Positions 54,901-61,165 of a stretch of DNA of 64,000 bases are shown here, one piece after another; the first letter of the stretch is position 1; the number at the start of each line of letters is the position of its first letter. Below the pieces are notes generated by a model that saw nothing but the letters and a program-made list of their open reading frames with translations, was not told the DNA's origin and did no database searches. Where the stretch lies: the NCBI GenBank assembly GCA_020633435.1, contig JACKDP010000003.1:744001-808000 (forward strand), in the 5' to 3' direction. The position numbers and the translations under genes are program-made. Source of the DNA: Myxococcales bacterium (lineage in GTDB: Bacteria; Myxococcota_A; Bradymonadia; UBA7976; UBA1532).

Positions 54901-57900
54901 CGGCGTGCGCTCGTCCTTCGGCCCCCTCTACATCGAGCAGGTGGGCGTGGCCATCACCCAGGCGGGGGGCCACGCCGCCGGGGTCTCGCTCCTCATCGAC
55001 GGGGGCGTCGTCATCGCCGGCCTGTCCATCCAGGTGGACGACCTCAGCCTCACCATCCCCTTCCAGCACTTCGGCGATCCGTCGCGCTGGTCGGTGGACC
55101 TGCAGGGCCTGGCCATCGGCTTCGAGGCGCCGGGCATCAGCATCGCCGGCGGCCTGCGCAAGGGCACCCGCACGCCGACGCCCACCGAGCCCGGCGGCGT
55201 CGAGTACACCGGCATGCTGATGGTGAAGGTCGACAGCTTCGGCCTGGTGGCCATCGGCAGCTACGGCGCCTTCACCGACGCCGAGGGCGACTTCGACAGC
55301 TTCTTCCTCTTCGCGGGCCTCTTCGCCGTCATCGGCGTGCCGCCCCTGCTCGAGATCCGGGGGCTGGGCGTGGGCTTCGGCTACAACCGCCGCCTGCTCG
55401 TGCCCGAGGAAGTCACGAAGATCCCCGACTTCTTTCTGGTCTCCGCCCTCGACGACCCCGCGCGCCTCACGTCGTCCCCCATGGACGTGCTGCGCGAGGT
55501 CCAGGCCCAGGTGCCCGCCCGCCGCGGCAGCCTCTGGTTCGCCCTGGGCTTCCACGGCACCACCTTCGTCGTCGTCCACGTCACGGCGGCGGTGTACGTG
55601 GCCCTCGATCGCGGCGTCGAGATCGGGCTCATCGGCGTCGCCCGCATGGCGCTGCCCACCGATGACAGCGCCCTGGTCAGCATCGAGCTGGCCCTCAAGG
55701 CCCGCTACTCCTCCGAGGAGCAGCTCCTCTCCATCCAGGCCCAGCTCACCGACAACTCCTGGCTCCTCAGCCGGGACTGCCAGCTCACCGGCGGCTTCGC
55801 CTTCTTCGCCTGGTTCAAGAAGGGCCAGTTCGTCCTGACGCTCGGGGGCTACCACCCGGCCTTCCAGCGGCCGCCGGAGTTCCCCGAGGTGCCCCGCCTG
55901 GGCTTCCGCTGGCAGCTCGGCGGGGCCCTCGTCATCAAGGGGGAGAGCTACTTCGCCCTGACGAACTCCTGCGTCATGGCGGGCCTGCGCTTCGAGGCGG
56001 CCTACGACATCGGGTGGCTGCGGGCGTGGTTCAAGGCGTGGGCCGACTTCCTGCTATCGTGGGACCCCTTCCACTACGACATCTCCATCGGCGTCTCCCT
56101 CGGGGCGCGGTTCAAGCTGCGGATCAACCTGCTCTTCGGCACGGTCACGATCTCGTTCAGCTTCTCGGTGGGGGGCACGCTGCACGTCCTCGGCCCGCCG
56201 CTGCACGGCACCGTCACGGCGGTGCTCGGGCCCATCTCCATCACCGTCCCCTTCGGCCCCGACCCCGACGACGAGCCGAACTACCTGACCTGGCAGGACT
56301 TTCGCCTCAAGTACCTGCTGGGCGACGACGCCGCCGCGCGGGCGGTCGACGTCCAGGCCGGGTCGGGCCTGCTGCCGGTGGAGCCGCCCGGCGGGCGCCC
56401 GGCCCCGGGGACGCAGGCGCAGCCGTGGCGCTTCGGGACGGAGTTCTCCCTGAGCACCGACACCCGCATGCCCGCGTCGGCGCTGCGCGCCTTCGACGAC
56501 GTCCAGCCCGGCGGGGCCGGCGTCACCCTGAGCGCCGCGCCGATGGGCGAGGGCAGCCTGACGGCCAGCCACGAGGTCCGGCTGGTCCGCCGGGCCGGCG
56601 GCGCCGAGCACGTGATGAGCTTCGACCCCGCCCTGGTGGATCGGCCGCAGGACCAGCTCGATCGCGACCGCTTCGTCATCAAGGCCCGCCGGGCGTGGTT
56701 CCCCGAGGCGGTGTGGCGCTTCGTGGCCGGCCAGAAGCCGGCGGCCGCCTCCCGCAACATCGAGGCCCTGGCGGGGCTCGACATCCAGGCCGTCGCCGAG
56801 CCGCTCAACCGGATCGGCCCCATCGACGTCGCGAAGCTGCGCGACGAGGGCCCGAAGCGGCCGCTGCCCTTCGCGGGGCAGGGCGCGGGGGTGCTGGCCG
56901 GCGTCCGCGCCGATGGTCGCCTCGCGGCCGCGCTGGTGCAGGATCTGAAGAGCACGCGGGCCATCGCCGAGGCCATCGTGGCCCGGGCCGGGGCGTTCGA
57001 GGACGTCCGCCAGGCCCTCGGCTTGACGGCGGGTGGGCTCTCCGGGCCGTCCGTGGCCGCCCTCCGCCGCCGGGCGGCGCCCCCCCGCGCCGCCTCCCTG
57101 GCCGAGGGCCTCACCCTCGAGCCCCCGCGGTCGGGGGCGCAGCCCCGCATCGCCCACCGCGCCGCCGTCCACGCCGTGCCCCTGCGGGCCCCGCGCCTGC
57201 TCCTGGCCATGCGCCTGCCCGCGGCGCCCGCCCAGGAGGTCCGCCGCGCCTCGACGAGCGTCAGCAACGCCCCCGAGCTGCGCCGCATCGCCCCGCCCCG
57301 CCTGCCCGCCGAGTCCGTCGCCCGCCTGTTGCGGGTGCCGGGCGCCGACACCCCCCGGCCGACCCGCGCCAGCGTCGGCGCCGTCCTCGACCGGCACCCG
57401 GCCCTCGGCCAGGTGGCCTCGCGCCGGTCCTGGGCCGCGCGGGAGGACCTCGAAGCCCGCGTCACCCGGCGCGAGGTGCGGCTCGATCCCCACGTCGCGC
57501 AGATCTGGCAGATCCCGCCGGGCCGCGCCGTCCTGCAGGCCGAGGCGTCCGGCGCCTTGCGCGTCGTGGCCCTGGCGGCCAGCGGCGCCGTCCTGGCCGA
57601 CGTCGACGTGCACCCCCGGCGCCTGCGGGAGCTGCCCCTCCCCGACGGCACCGCCCAGGTCGCCCTCGTGGCCCTCGGCCGGCCGCACCGGCCCTTCGAG
57701 ACGCGGTTCGCCGCGGCCCAGTGGGACGCGGGCCCGGTGGGCTGGCAGGCCGACTCGCCCCTGGTGCCCGTGGGCGGCGGCGTCTTCCTGGCCCGGGGCG
57801 CCCGGGTGGCCGTGCACGACGCCAACGCGCGCAGCCTCGATGGCGTGACGGCTCGGCAGCTCCTCGCCGGGGCCGCCGTCGTCGAGACGTGGCTGCCCCG

Positions 57901-58249
57901 GGTGCAGACGGTGGCCATCCGCCTCGACCCCGTCGGCGCCTGCGCGGCAGAGGCCCCCGAGATCCTGGTGGAGGGGGGCACCCTGGGGGCGCCCCTGGTG
58001 GTCGAGGGCGACTCGGGCCCCACCTGGCTCTTCGCCGTCGGGCGCCAGAAGGCCGACACCCTGCACCTCACCATCCAGGGCCAGCGGGCCTTCCGGGTGG
58101 CCGGGGTGGTGGGGCTGCGCGGCACGCCCGAAGAGAACGCGAGCCGCCTGACCGGCCGGTTCGACGGCGCGCTCGTGTCCACCGCGCCGCTGAGCGCCGA
58201 CGGGGCCGTCGCCATCCGCTTGAAGCTGGAGGGAGAGGACCATGGTTGA
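48920..58249 (+). CDS. giant protein (3109 aa) with DUF6603-like domain and degenerate alpha/beta-hydrolase segment
   Basis: No signal peptide, lipobox or membrane helix. N-terminal region 1-1700 consists of recurrent beta-rich and Ala/Leu-rich helical modules. A motif of the form TGxGTxxxPWRV appears near residues 274, 492 and 754, and a weaker one near 1627. Residues about 890-1060 resemble an alpha/beta-hydrolase (PLVLLLSVGAANW, ARLAGLVAVGTPFLGA), but the nucleophile elbow reads AIAQGAAG without serine (about 977-984). A poly-Gly linker lies at about 1954-1963. Residues about 1965-2460 match DUF6603 by recall: YQGVFDLKLNGDAGPLWIG, YTGMLMVKVDSFGLVAIGSY, GVGFGYNRR, GGYHPAFQRPPEFPEVPRLG. The rest is an Arg/Ala/Pro-rich linker and a C-terminal beta domain. 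Function unknown. Start and stop overlap the neighbouring genes. Confidence 0.9.
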   Translation: MSVGSLLPEEVRALAQAVGLLDEDGDIRPSWFEHPIDDLRKVLQAGAQRAALLDLLARIVPPEGGGTPRRHPLLPAGLPGQLYLLVDPQSDGVRLGVAGQVRATGTPGVRLEGSCLLLRASNAGLELVAGTSQAPLQVRLRVDAALSGALDLAAVEGTLDAVLQGTPRVGGRLAFLGLGLGDAAPRDVVFDTAAPGPDVVELLLALVTDAVAAVPALARLPAALGQVAGLPRLRLDRLATDPGVLRGWFEQLRAEGKLGTWLGHVAALLGLPALTGSGTSAAPFRVALVDDPGLGAAVTVVLEEGRLRPGLSLRAAPAAGLHLYAEAVACDLPLAGQGAVVPLPSLQIGLQAAGPGAGDPAAVFRVDALRAGIGLRGGQPAPVLELLGVRFQGTTHPRVDLTRLEGLSGLAGAAVQAALSAALGDSPLAHRVLRVAGLEAPPGVAAGWPLLDLLAFVTDPLGALGGFFRSSFAHVDGFGPVLGELCGQSGAATGVGTREDPWRVELAQAGPVAVQLAAWRAAGDRLAIALRITAASAPFTVAAEAALVELTLPAAGAPGLALPLRLTARAVVEPLPAAEGLAADALTVSLDWVPGQAPAWSARLAGIRLSVGGVALPAVQLQLPAAIDFSTPAAAAASLGLATAELEAFIRGLVARALALWGDVPGAALAALLGLQDGLLGLPAGLPRLTAPAGGSLLTDPLAAVRPWLASLARTVLPDGRPALAALLPVVAGLLEGALPAGPQDAVLPGFSPTGRGTAESPWVLPAGPARLLLWLGPDGPPWAAVAPLVAAAGAGAEAFAQAAIAAAGALPALALRLPAEHRDRLTNGLEQVAALLAEGDGVVPALSASPPVPGWTTLPAVAATAGGLLASPAAVAAITAQVAAFASAGPAPLVLLLSVGAANWSSLTAAAGEAPTAFDLRQADTPPEQVDLTAISAVTGWYAVALAPADRAGLGAQVTRLIDRLDALQPGRPVIAIAQGAAGFGARRAAVARPARLAGLVAVGTPFLGAAAPWATDVSFAAVLSVFQHLRAHVPAGLARDALDAGLLGAVAEAAEPDLASGGVPVATLAGQLGAIDLVGALAPALAALAPGAAAGPALPALPDHLGVGVELDLVAQRTAGLNAHVTLRGALAEVGLDGARPPARAAVARVVLERPAGFLVEVPGGPRVRRATLELRLAADALALAVTLDDAALGGLPGPRDLADPAVQALLGRVFDAIATEPAAAPVFDLLGALGLTTGQALSIDALAALANPGGLAWLAPRLRAALATGLGGLRLGTPLALGPLTLSLDPATFALTLGTAGVTLAGGLGVRGGLTLALPSLAPTADVAVVLGDASVRFTPGHITLEAPRWMAPLTLQPAPADLPAQLGARLGRLLFSAASSALISSLLPPGLNLGALDRLLGAGPRPAAGAGPGRPDPGVVAALLQSLDGLLGNAPGPGLRLPAGLQVTATDDAGATVVRLATSAPLGGVFSADLGLRFEGGRVGPQVSVGLTLPLATWNPLGIQLELRADGPRFGLVLPGPTPVELYPHFGGIAALMAGGQALLPAVLDQLVAAVPASAVRAAALDVATTLGLYDAVGGFAAHVPAFQALLDGGFDVQLPATRAALANALRALLGLVPGVPAPTGAGTTLAWTTTVAGTAVTVGLDWAAAVPGLTLAVARAADPVTVQAELAVGPGGVTVSGSVVAANLLELGINPAISFGFSGSQPTLVLKPLAKAGGDGPLVLALLPTPALTARADLATRLALDALLPLGASLLGRVAPPPKLWATGPTVEAFLRGSGLFQAGSWGLASPLPSIPALLAGLIGTLSASLPIGGTDLTVTLGDQAGTGVGVGLKGTLAIPLGDTELRLLFGRARPGTSERVALVLFSGGAFAPRLVADGFGLGLAGREAPLIRTDFLRLGGVDAFTWFDVGFAPVSASFRGAGLALNDVSLPVSQATSGGGNPVVGALMGGGGGGGGGQPAQPTIGVAAEVYQGVFDLKLNGDAGPLWIGVRSSFGPLYIEQVGVAITQAGGHAAGVSLLIDGGVVIAGLSIQVDDLSLTIPFQHFGDPSRWSVDLQGLAIGFEAPGISIAGGLRKGTRTPTPTEPGGVEYTGMLMVKVDSFGLVAIGSYGAFTDAEGDFDSFFLFAGLFAVIGVPPLLEIRGLGVGFGYNRRLLVPEEVTKIPDFFLVSALDDPARLTSSPMDVLREVQAQVPARRGSLWFALGFHGTTFVVVHVTAAVYVALDRGVEIGLIGVARMALPTDDSALVSIELALKARYSSEEQLLSIQAQLTDNSWLLSRDCQLTGGFAFFAWFKKGQFVLTLGGYHPAFQRPPEFPEVPRLGFRWQLGGALVIKGESYFALTNSCVMAGLRFEAAYDIGWLRAWFKAWADFLLSWDPFHYDISIGVSLGARFKLRINLLFGTVTISFSFSVGGTLHVLGPPLHGTVTAVLGPISITVPFGPDPDDEPNYLTWQDFRLKYLLGDDAAARAVDVQAGSGLLPVEPPGGRPAPGTQAQPWRFGTEFSLSTDTRMPASALRAFDDVQPGGAGVTLSAAPMGEGSLTASHEVRLVRRAGGAEHVMSFDPALVDRPQDQLDRDRFVIKARRAWFPEAVWRFVAGQKPAAASRNIEALAGLDIQAVAEPLNRIGPIDVAKLRDEGPKRPLPFAGQGAGVLAGVRADGRLAAALVQDLKSTRAIAEAIVARAGAFEDVRQALGLTAGGLSGPSVAALRRRAAPPRAASLAEGLTLEPPRSGAQPRIAHRAAVHAVPLRAPRLLLAMRLPAAPAQEVRRASTSVSNAPELRRIAPPRLPAESVARLLRVPGADTPRPTRASVGAVLDRHPALGQVASRRSWAAREDLEARVTRREVRLDPHVAQIWQIPPGRAVLQAEASGALRVVALAASGAVLADVDVHPRRLRELPLPDGTAQVALVALGRPHRPFETRFAAAQWDAGPVGWQADSPLVPVGGGVFLARGARVAVHDANARSLDGVTARQLLAGAAVVETWLPRVQTVAIRLDPVGACAAEAPEILVEGGTLGAPLVVEGDSGPTWLFAVGRQKADTLHLTIQGQRAFRVAGVVGLRGTPEENASRLTGRFDGALVSTAPLSADGAVAIRLKLEGEDHG

Positions 58250-60074
58250 TCCGGGCCACATGAACCTCTACGACCGCATGGATCCGCCGCTGCGGCCCGG
58301 GGACTACCGCCTGGACGTCTCCACGGCGGTCGCCCTGAGCACCAAGGGCGCGTCCCCCCTGCCCGGCGAGAGCCGCTACCTGCGGGTGGAGGGGCCGAGG
58401 TTTTCCCTTTTGCCTCAAGAGGTTGCGGGCGTCTTCCCCCCACGCAACGCCGTCGGGATCTTCGAGGACGCCCTGCCCCAGGTCGTCCTCGGCCGCCGCA
58501 CGCTGGCCTGGGAGCGGGAGGCCGACGAGGCCGGCAAGGTCGTCGCCGGCGCCGGGCCGGAGCCGCCGCTCCCCGACGGCAAGCCCCCGTGGCTGGCGCT
58601 GCTCCTCTTCTCCGAGGCCGAGCTGCCCGACACCGCCGTCCGGCGCCAGGTGGATCTCACGACGGTCCTGCCCCCCGAGGTCCGCCAGACCCTCGGGCTG
58701 TCCGCCGACGAGCGCACGCTGAAGGTCGACGCCATCGACGTCGACGCCGGCCTCCTCTCGGCCATCCTGCCCGGCCTCGACGAGCTGCAGATGCTCACCC
58801 ATGTGCGCGAGGTCAGCGTCGAAGACCGGGAGCTCTCCGCCGGCGACAGCGACGGCTGGTTCACGGTGGTCATGGGCAACCGGCTGCCGGCCCCCGGGAA
58901 GTGGCGCGCCTGCCTCGTGTCGCTGGAGGGGCGCGACGACGTCTTCAACTACCAGCCCCCCGCGGCGGACGGCCTCCACCTCGCCGATCTGGTGGGCCTG
59001 CTGGCCACGGCGGACGTGGCGCTGCCGGGCCGCGAGCCACCCATCGGCGGGCGACCCATCGGCGGGCGACCCATCGGGGAGCGGCCCATCGGCGAGCTGC
59101 AGCCCCTCGAGCGCCCCATCGGCGAGCGCCCCATCCGCGAGGGGCGAGCGGCCGCCGAGCGCGAAGCCGTCCTCGCCCGCGCCCGCCTCGACGTCGAGGT
59201 CGAGGCCGCCGCCCGCATCGGCCCCGACCGTGCCCGCCTCGGCGGCCTGGCCCCCCGGCTCGTCCTGCCCCCCCGCAAGCAGTTGATCTTGCTGCACTCC
59301 TGGTCCTTCGAGTGCGAGGCCGGCGCCTCGTTCCAGGAGCTCTGCCGCGGGCTGGACGTGGGGCTGTTCAGCGAGATCCGCCCGGGCGCCGGGCCCGCCC
59401 CCGTCGTCACCGACACCGGCCACCTGGCCCTGCAGCTCACCGACCGCGCCGGCGGCGATCAGCTCGCCTGGTACCGCGGCCCCCTCGTCCCCTGGCCCGT
59501 GACGCGCGACCCGCGCGGCCCCTACCACAGCGCCGATCAGTGCCGCCGCATCAGCCCCGAGACGGGCCTGGAGGATGTGGCCTACGCCGCCGCCTTCGAG
59601 GTCGGCCGGCTGCTCGCGGCGGCCGACGCCCGGCTCGCCCAGGAGCTCATGCGCTGGCGGCGCCGGACGTTTCGCCGCTCGGTCCTGCTGGACGTCCGCC
59701 GGGATCTGCGCGCCGCCCTGGCCATGGTGGGGGGGCTCGACGAGCGCCTGGGGCCCCGCCTCGCCGCCCGGCTGACCGGCGCCCTCCTGGGCCCCGGGCG
59801 CCCCTTCAGCGATCCGTTCGAGCTGGGCGCCATCCGGCCGGCCGAGGGTCTGCAGCCCGAGCTCCTGGCCCGGGCGTGGCGGCTGGCGTCCCCCGAGCAG
59901 GCCGCCGAGCTGCTGGGGCCCGCCCGCATCGGGGAGGCGGGGGGCGTGGTGCCGGGGGTGTTCGAGCGCCCGGCCGTCGACCTCGAGCTGGGCGCCGAGC
60001 GCGACCTGCTCACGCGCCTGGCCGGCGCCTGGCTGAGCGCCATGGAGACGATGGACCTGCGGAGGGAACGATGA
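58242..60074 (+). CDS. 610-aa protein of the giant-protein operon with a 7 x 5-residue repeat
   Basis: ATG 58242 overlaps the previous stop by eight bases, with GGGAGAGGA just upstream. The protein is soluble and has no signal peptide. Its N-terminal domain carries RYLRVEGPRFSLLPQEV and VFPPRNAVGIFEDALPQVVL (about 65-85) followed by GRRTLAWERE. Residues 267-301 are seven consecutive 5-residue units (PIGGR, PIGGR, PIGER, PIGEL, QPLER, PIGER, PIREG). The C-terminal 300 residues are helical with basic patches, containing WRRRTFRRSVLLDVRRDL. It resembles uncharacterised proteins I recall near DUF6603 giants. The name of the family is not known to me. The stop overlaps the next start (ATGA). Confidence 0.85.
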   Translation: MVDPGHMNLYDRMDPPLRPGDYRLDVSTAVALSTKGASPLPGESRYLRVEGPRFSLLPQEVAGVFPPRNAVGIFEDALPQVVLGRRTLAWEREADEAGKVVAGAGPEPPLPDGKPPWLALLLFSEAELPDTAVRRQVDLTTVLPPEVRQTLGLSADERTLKVDAIDVDAGLLSAILPGLDELQMLTHVREVSVEDRELSAGDSDGWFTVVMGNRLPAPGKWRACLVSLEGRDDVFNYQPPAADGLHLADLVGLLATADVALPGREPPIGGRPIGGRPIGERPIGELQPLERPIGERPIREGRAAAEREAVLARARLDVEVEAAARIGPDRARLGGLAPRLVLPPRKQLILLHSWSFECEAGASFQELCRGLDVGLFSEIRPGAGPAPVVTDTGHLALQLTDRAGGDQLAWYRGPLVPWPVTRDPRGPYHSADQCRRISPETGLEDVAYAAAFEVGRLLAAADARLAQELMRWRRRTFRRSVLLDVRRDLRAALAMVGGLDERLGPRLAARLTGALLGPGRPFSDPFELGAIRPAEGLQPELLARAWRLASPEQAAELLGPARIGEAGGVVPGVFERPAVDLELGAERDLLTRLAGAWLSAMETMDLRRER

Positions 60075-61165
60075 GCACCCGGCCCTGGATTTCGGCCGAC
60101 GCCGCCCTGGCCGAGCGCCTGGCGGCCGCCGGCCAGCTCGACGCCACCGCCCCCGAGTCGGCGCTGCCGCCCTACCTGGAGTCGTTCCTGGCCCACCTGC
60201 GCCTGCTGGTCGGGGTGCCGTTTCAGTACCTCGTCCCCGACGCGCGCCTGCTGCCCGACGAGTCCATCCGCTTCTTCTACCTGGATCGATCCTGGACGGA
60301 CCGCCTGGTGGACGGGGCCATGGCCGTGGGTCAGATCGGCTCGCGGGAGCAGGCCCACTACCACGCGCAGGCGGCGCCCGTCCGCGACACCCTCGACCGG
60401 ACGGAGCGGGCCGTGCGGGGCCTGCAGCGCCGGGTCTCGGGCTTCGGGATCAAGCCGGCCCTCCCGGGGGCCGCCGCCGCCCCGGGGGCGAGCGCCTTCG
60501 ACGCGCTGAAGACGGGCGCGGACCACGGCCCGGGGGCGGGCACCGTCACCGGCTTCCTGCTGCGCTCGGCCCTGGTCTCCGGCTGGCCCCACCTGGACGT
60601 CCGGGCCTACCGCCAGACGCTGCCCCCCGACTTCGATCCGGCCGATCCCGCGACGAAAGCGCTGCAACTTCGGACGCTTCGCCTCGAGCGCCTCTCACCG
60701 GCGGTCCTGCTCGTCCTCTTCGAGGGCGTGCCCCAGCTCGTCGTCCTGGAGGAGCCCCACCACGGCGTCCAGTTCGGGGTGCGGCGGGGCGCCGGGGACC
60801 AGCCCCAGATCTGGCTGCGCCGCGCGAACGGCCGCCTGATGCGCAACCCCGACGACAGCCTGGTCGCCCCGGTGCCCGTGCCCATGCGGCCGGGGGGCAA
60901 GAACGTCGTAGACGTCCGCGCCCTCCGCGCCGCGCTGGACGCGCGCAAGACGGCGCCCGCGCCCGGCGGCGAGCACGTCCCGCCCCAGACCGGCGGGGGC
61001 AGCTTCGCCCTGGGGGTGCTCTCGCCCCCCTACCGCCAGCGGTTCGAGGGGACGGTGGACGAGGCCAACGCGCCGCCGCCCGTCCGCCCGGGGCTGGCCC
61101 TGCGCCCCTGGCTGGCCGATGACATCCTGCGGGCCCGCGTGGCCCGCTTGCGGGAGGACGACTGA
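60071..61165 (+). CDS. 364-aa protein of the giant-protein operon, unknown function
   Basis: The ATG overlaps the previous stop, and GGAGGG lies seven bases upstream. Soluble, no signal peptide. The first third contains LRLLVGVPFQYLVPDARLLP, IRFFYLDRSWTDRLVDGAMA and a coiled-coil-prone helix with SREQAHYHAQAAPVRD. The middle has a flexible Gly/Ala/Pro linker, and then beta-rich text such as LVSGWPHLDVRAYR, LLVLFEGVPQLVVLEEPHHGVQFGV. The C-terminal 60 residues are basic and Pro-rich. A Trp/Asp-rich opening (FFYLDRSW) recalls capsid- or tail-like virion proteins, but I see no firm match. Its TGA and the next ATG overlap by one base. Confidence 0.8.
   Translation: MSTRPWISADAALAERLAAAGQLDATAPESALPPYLESFLAHLRLLVGVPFQYLVPDARLLPDESIRFFYLDRSWTDRLVDGAMAVGQIGSREQAHYHAQAAPVRDTLDRTERAVRGLQRRVSGFGIKPALPGAAAAPGASAFDALKTGADHGPGAGTVTGFLLRSALVSGWPHLDVRAYRQTLPPDFDPADPATKALQLRTLRLERLSPAVLLVLFEGVPQLVVLEEPHHGVQFGVRRGAGDQPQIWLRRANGRLMRNPDDSLVAPVPVPMRPGGKNVVDVRALRAALDARKTAPAPGGEHVPPQTGGGSFALGVLSPPYRQRFEGTVDEANAPPPVRPGLALRPWLADDILRARVARLREDD

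Noticed and set aside
48533..55855. 2440-codon frame antisense to the giant gene
   Set aside because: Low-complexity Arg/Gly/Ala/Gln text. The plus strand carries the domain signatures and overlapping start/stop codons.
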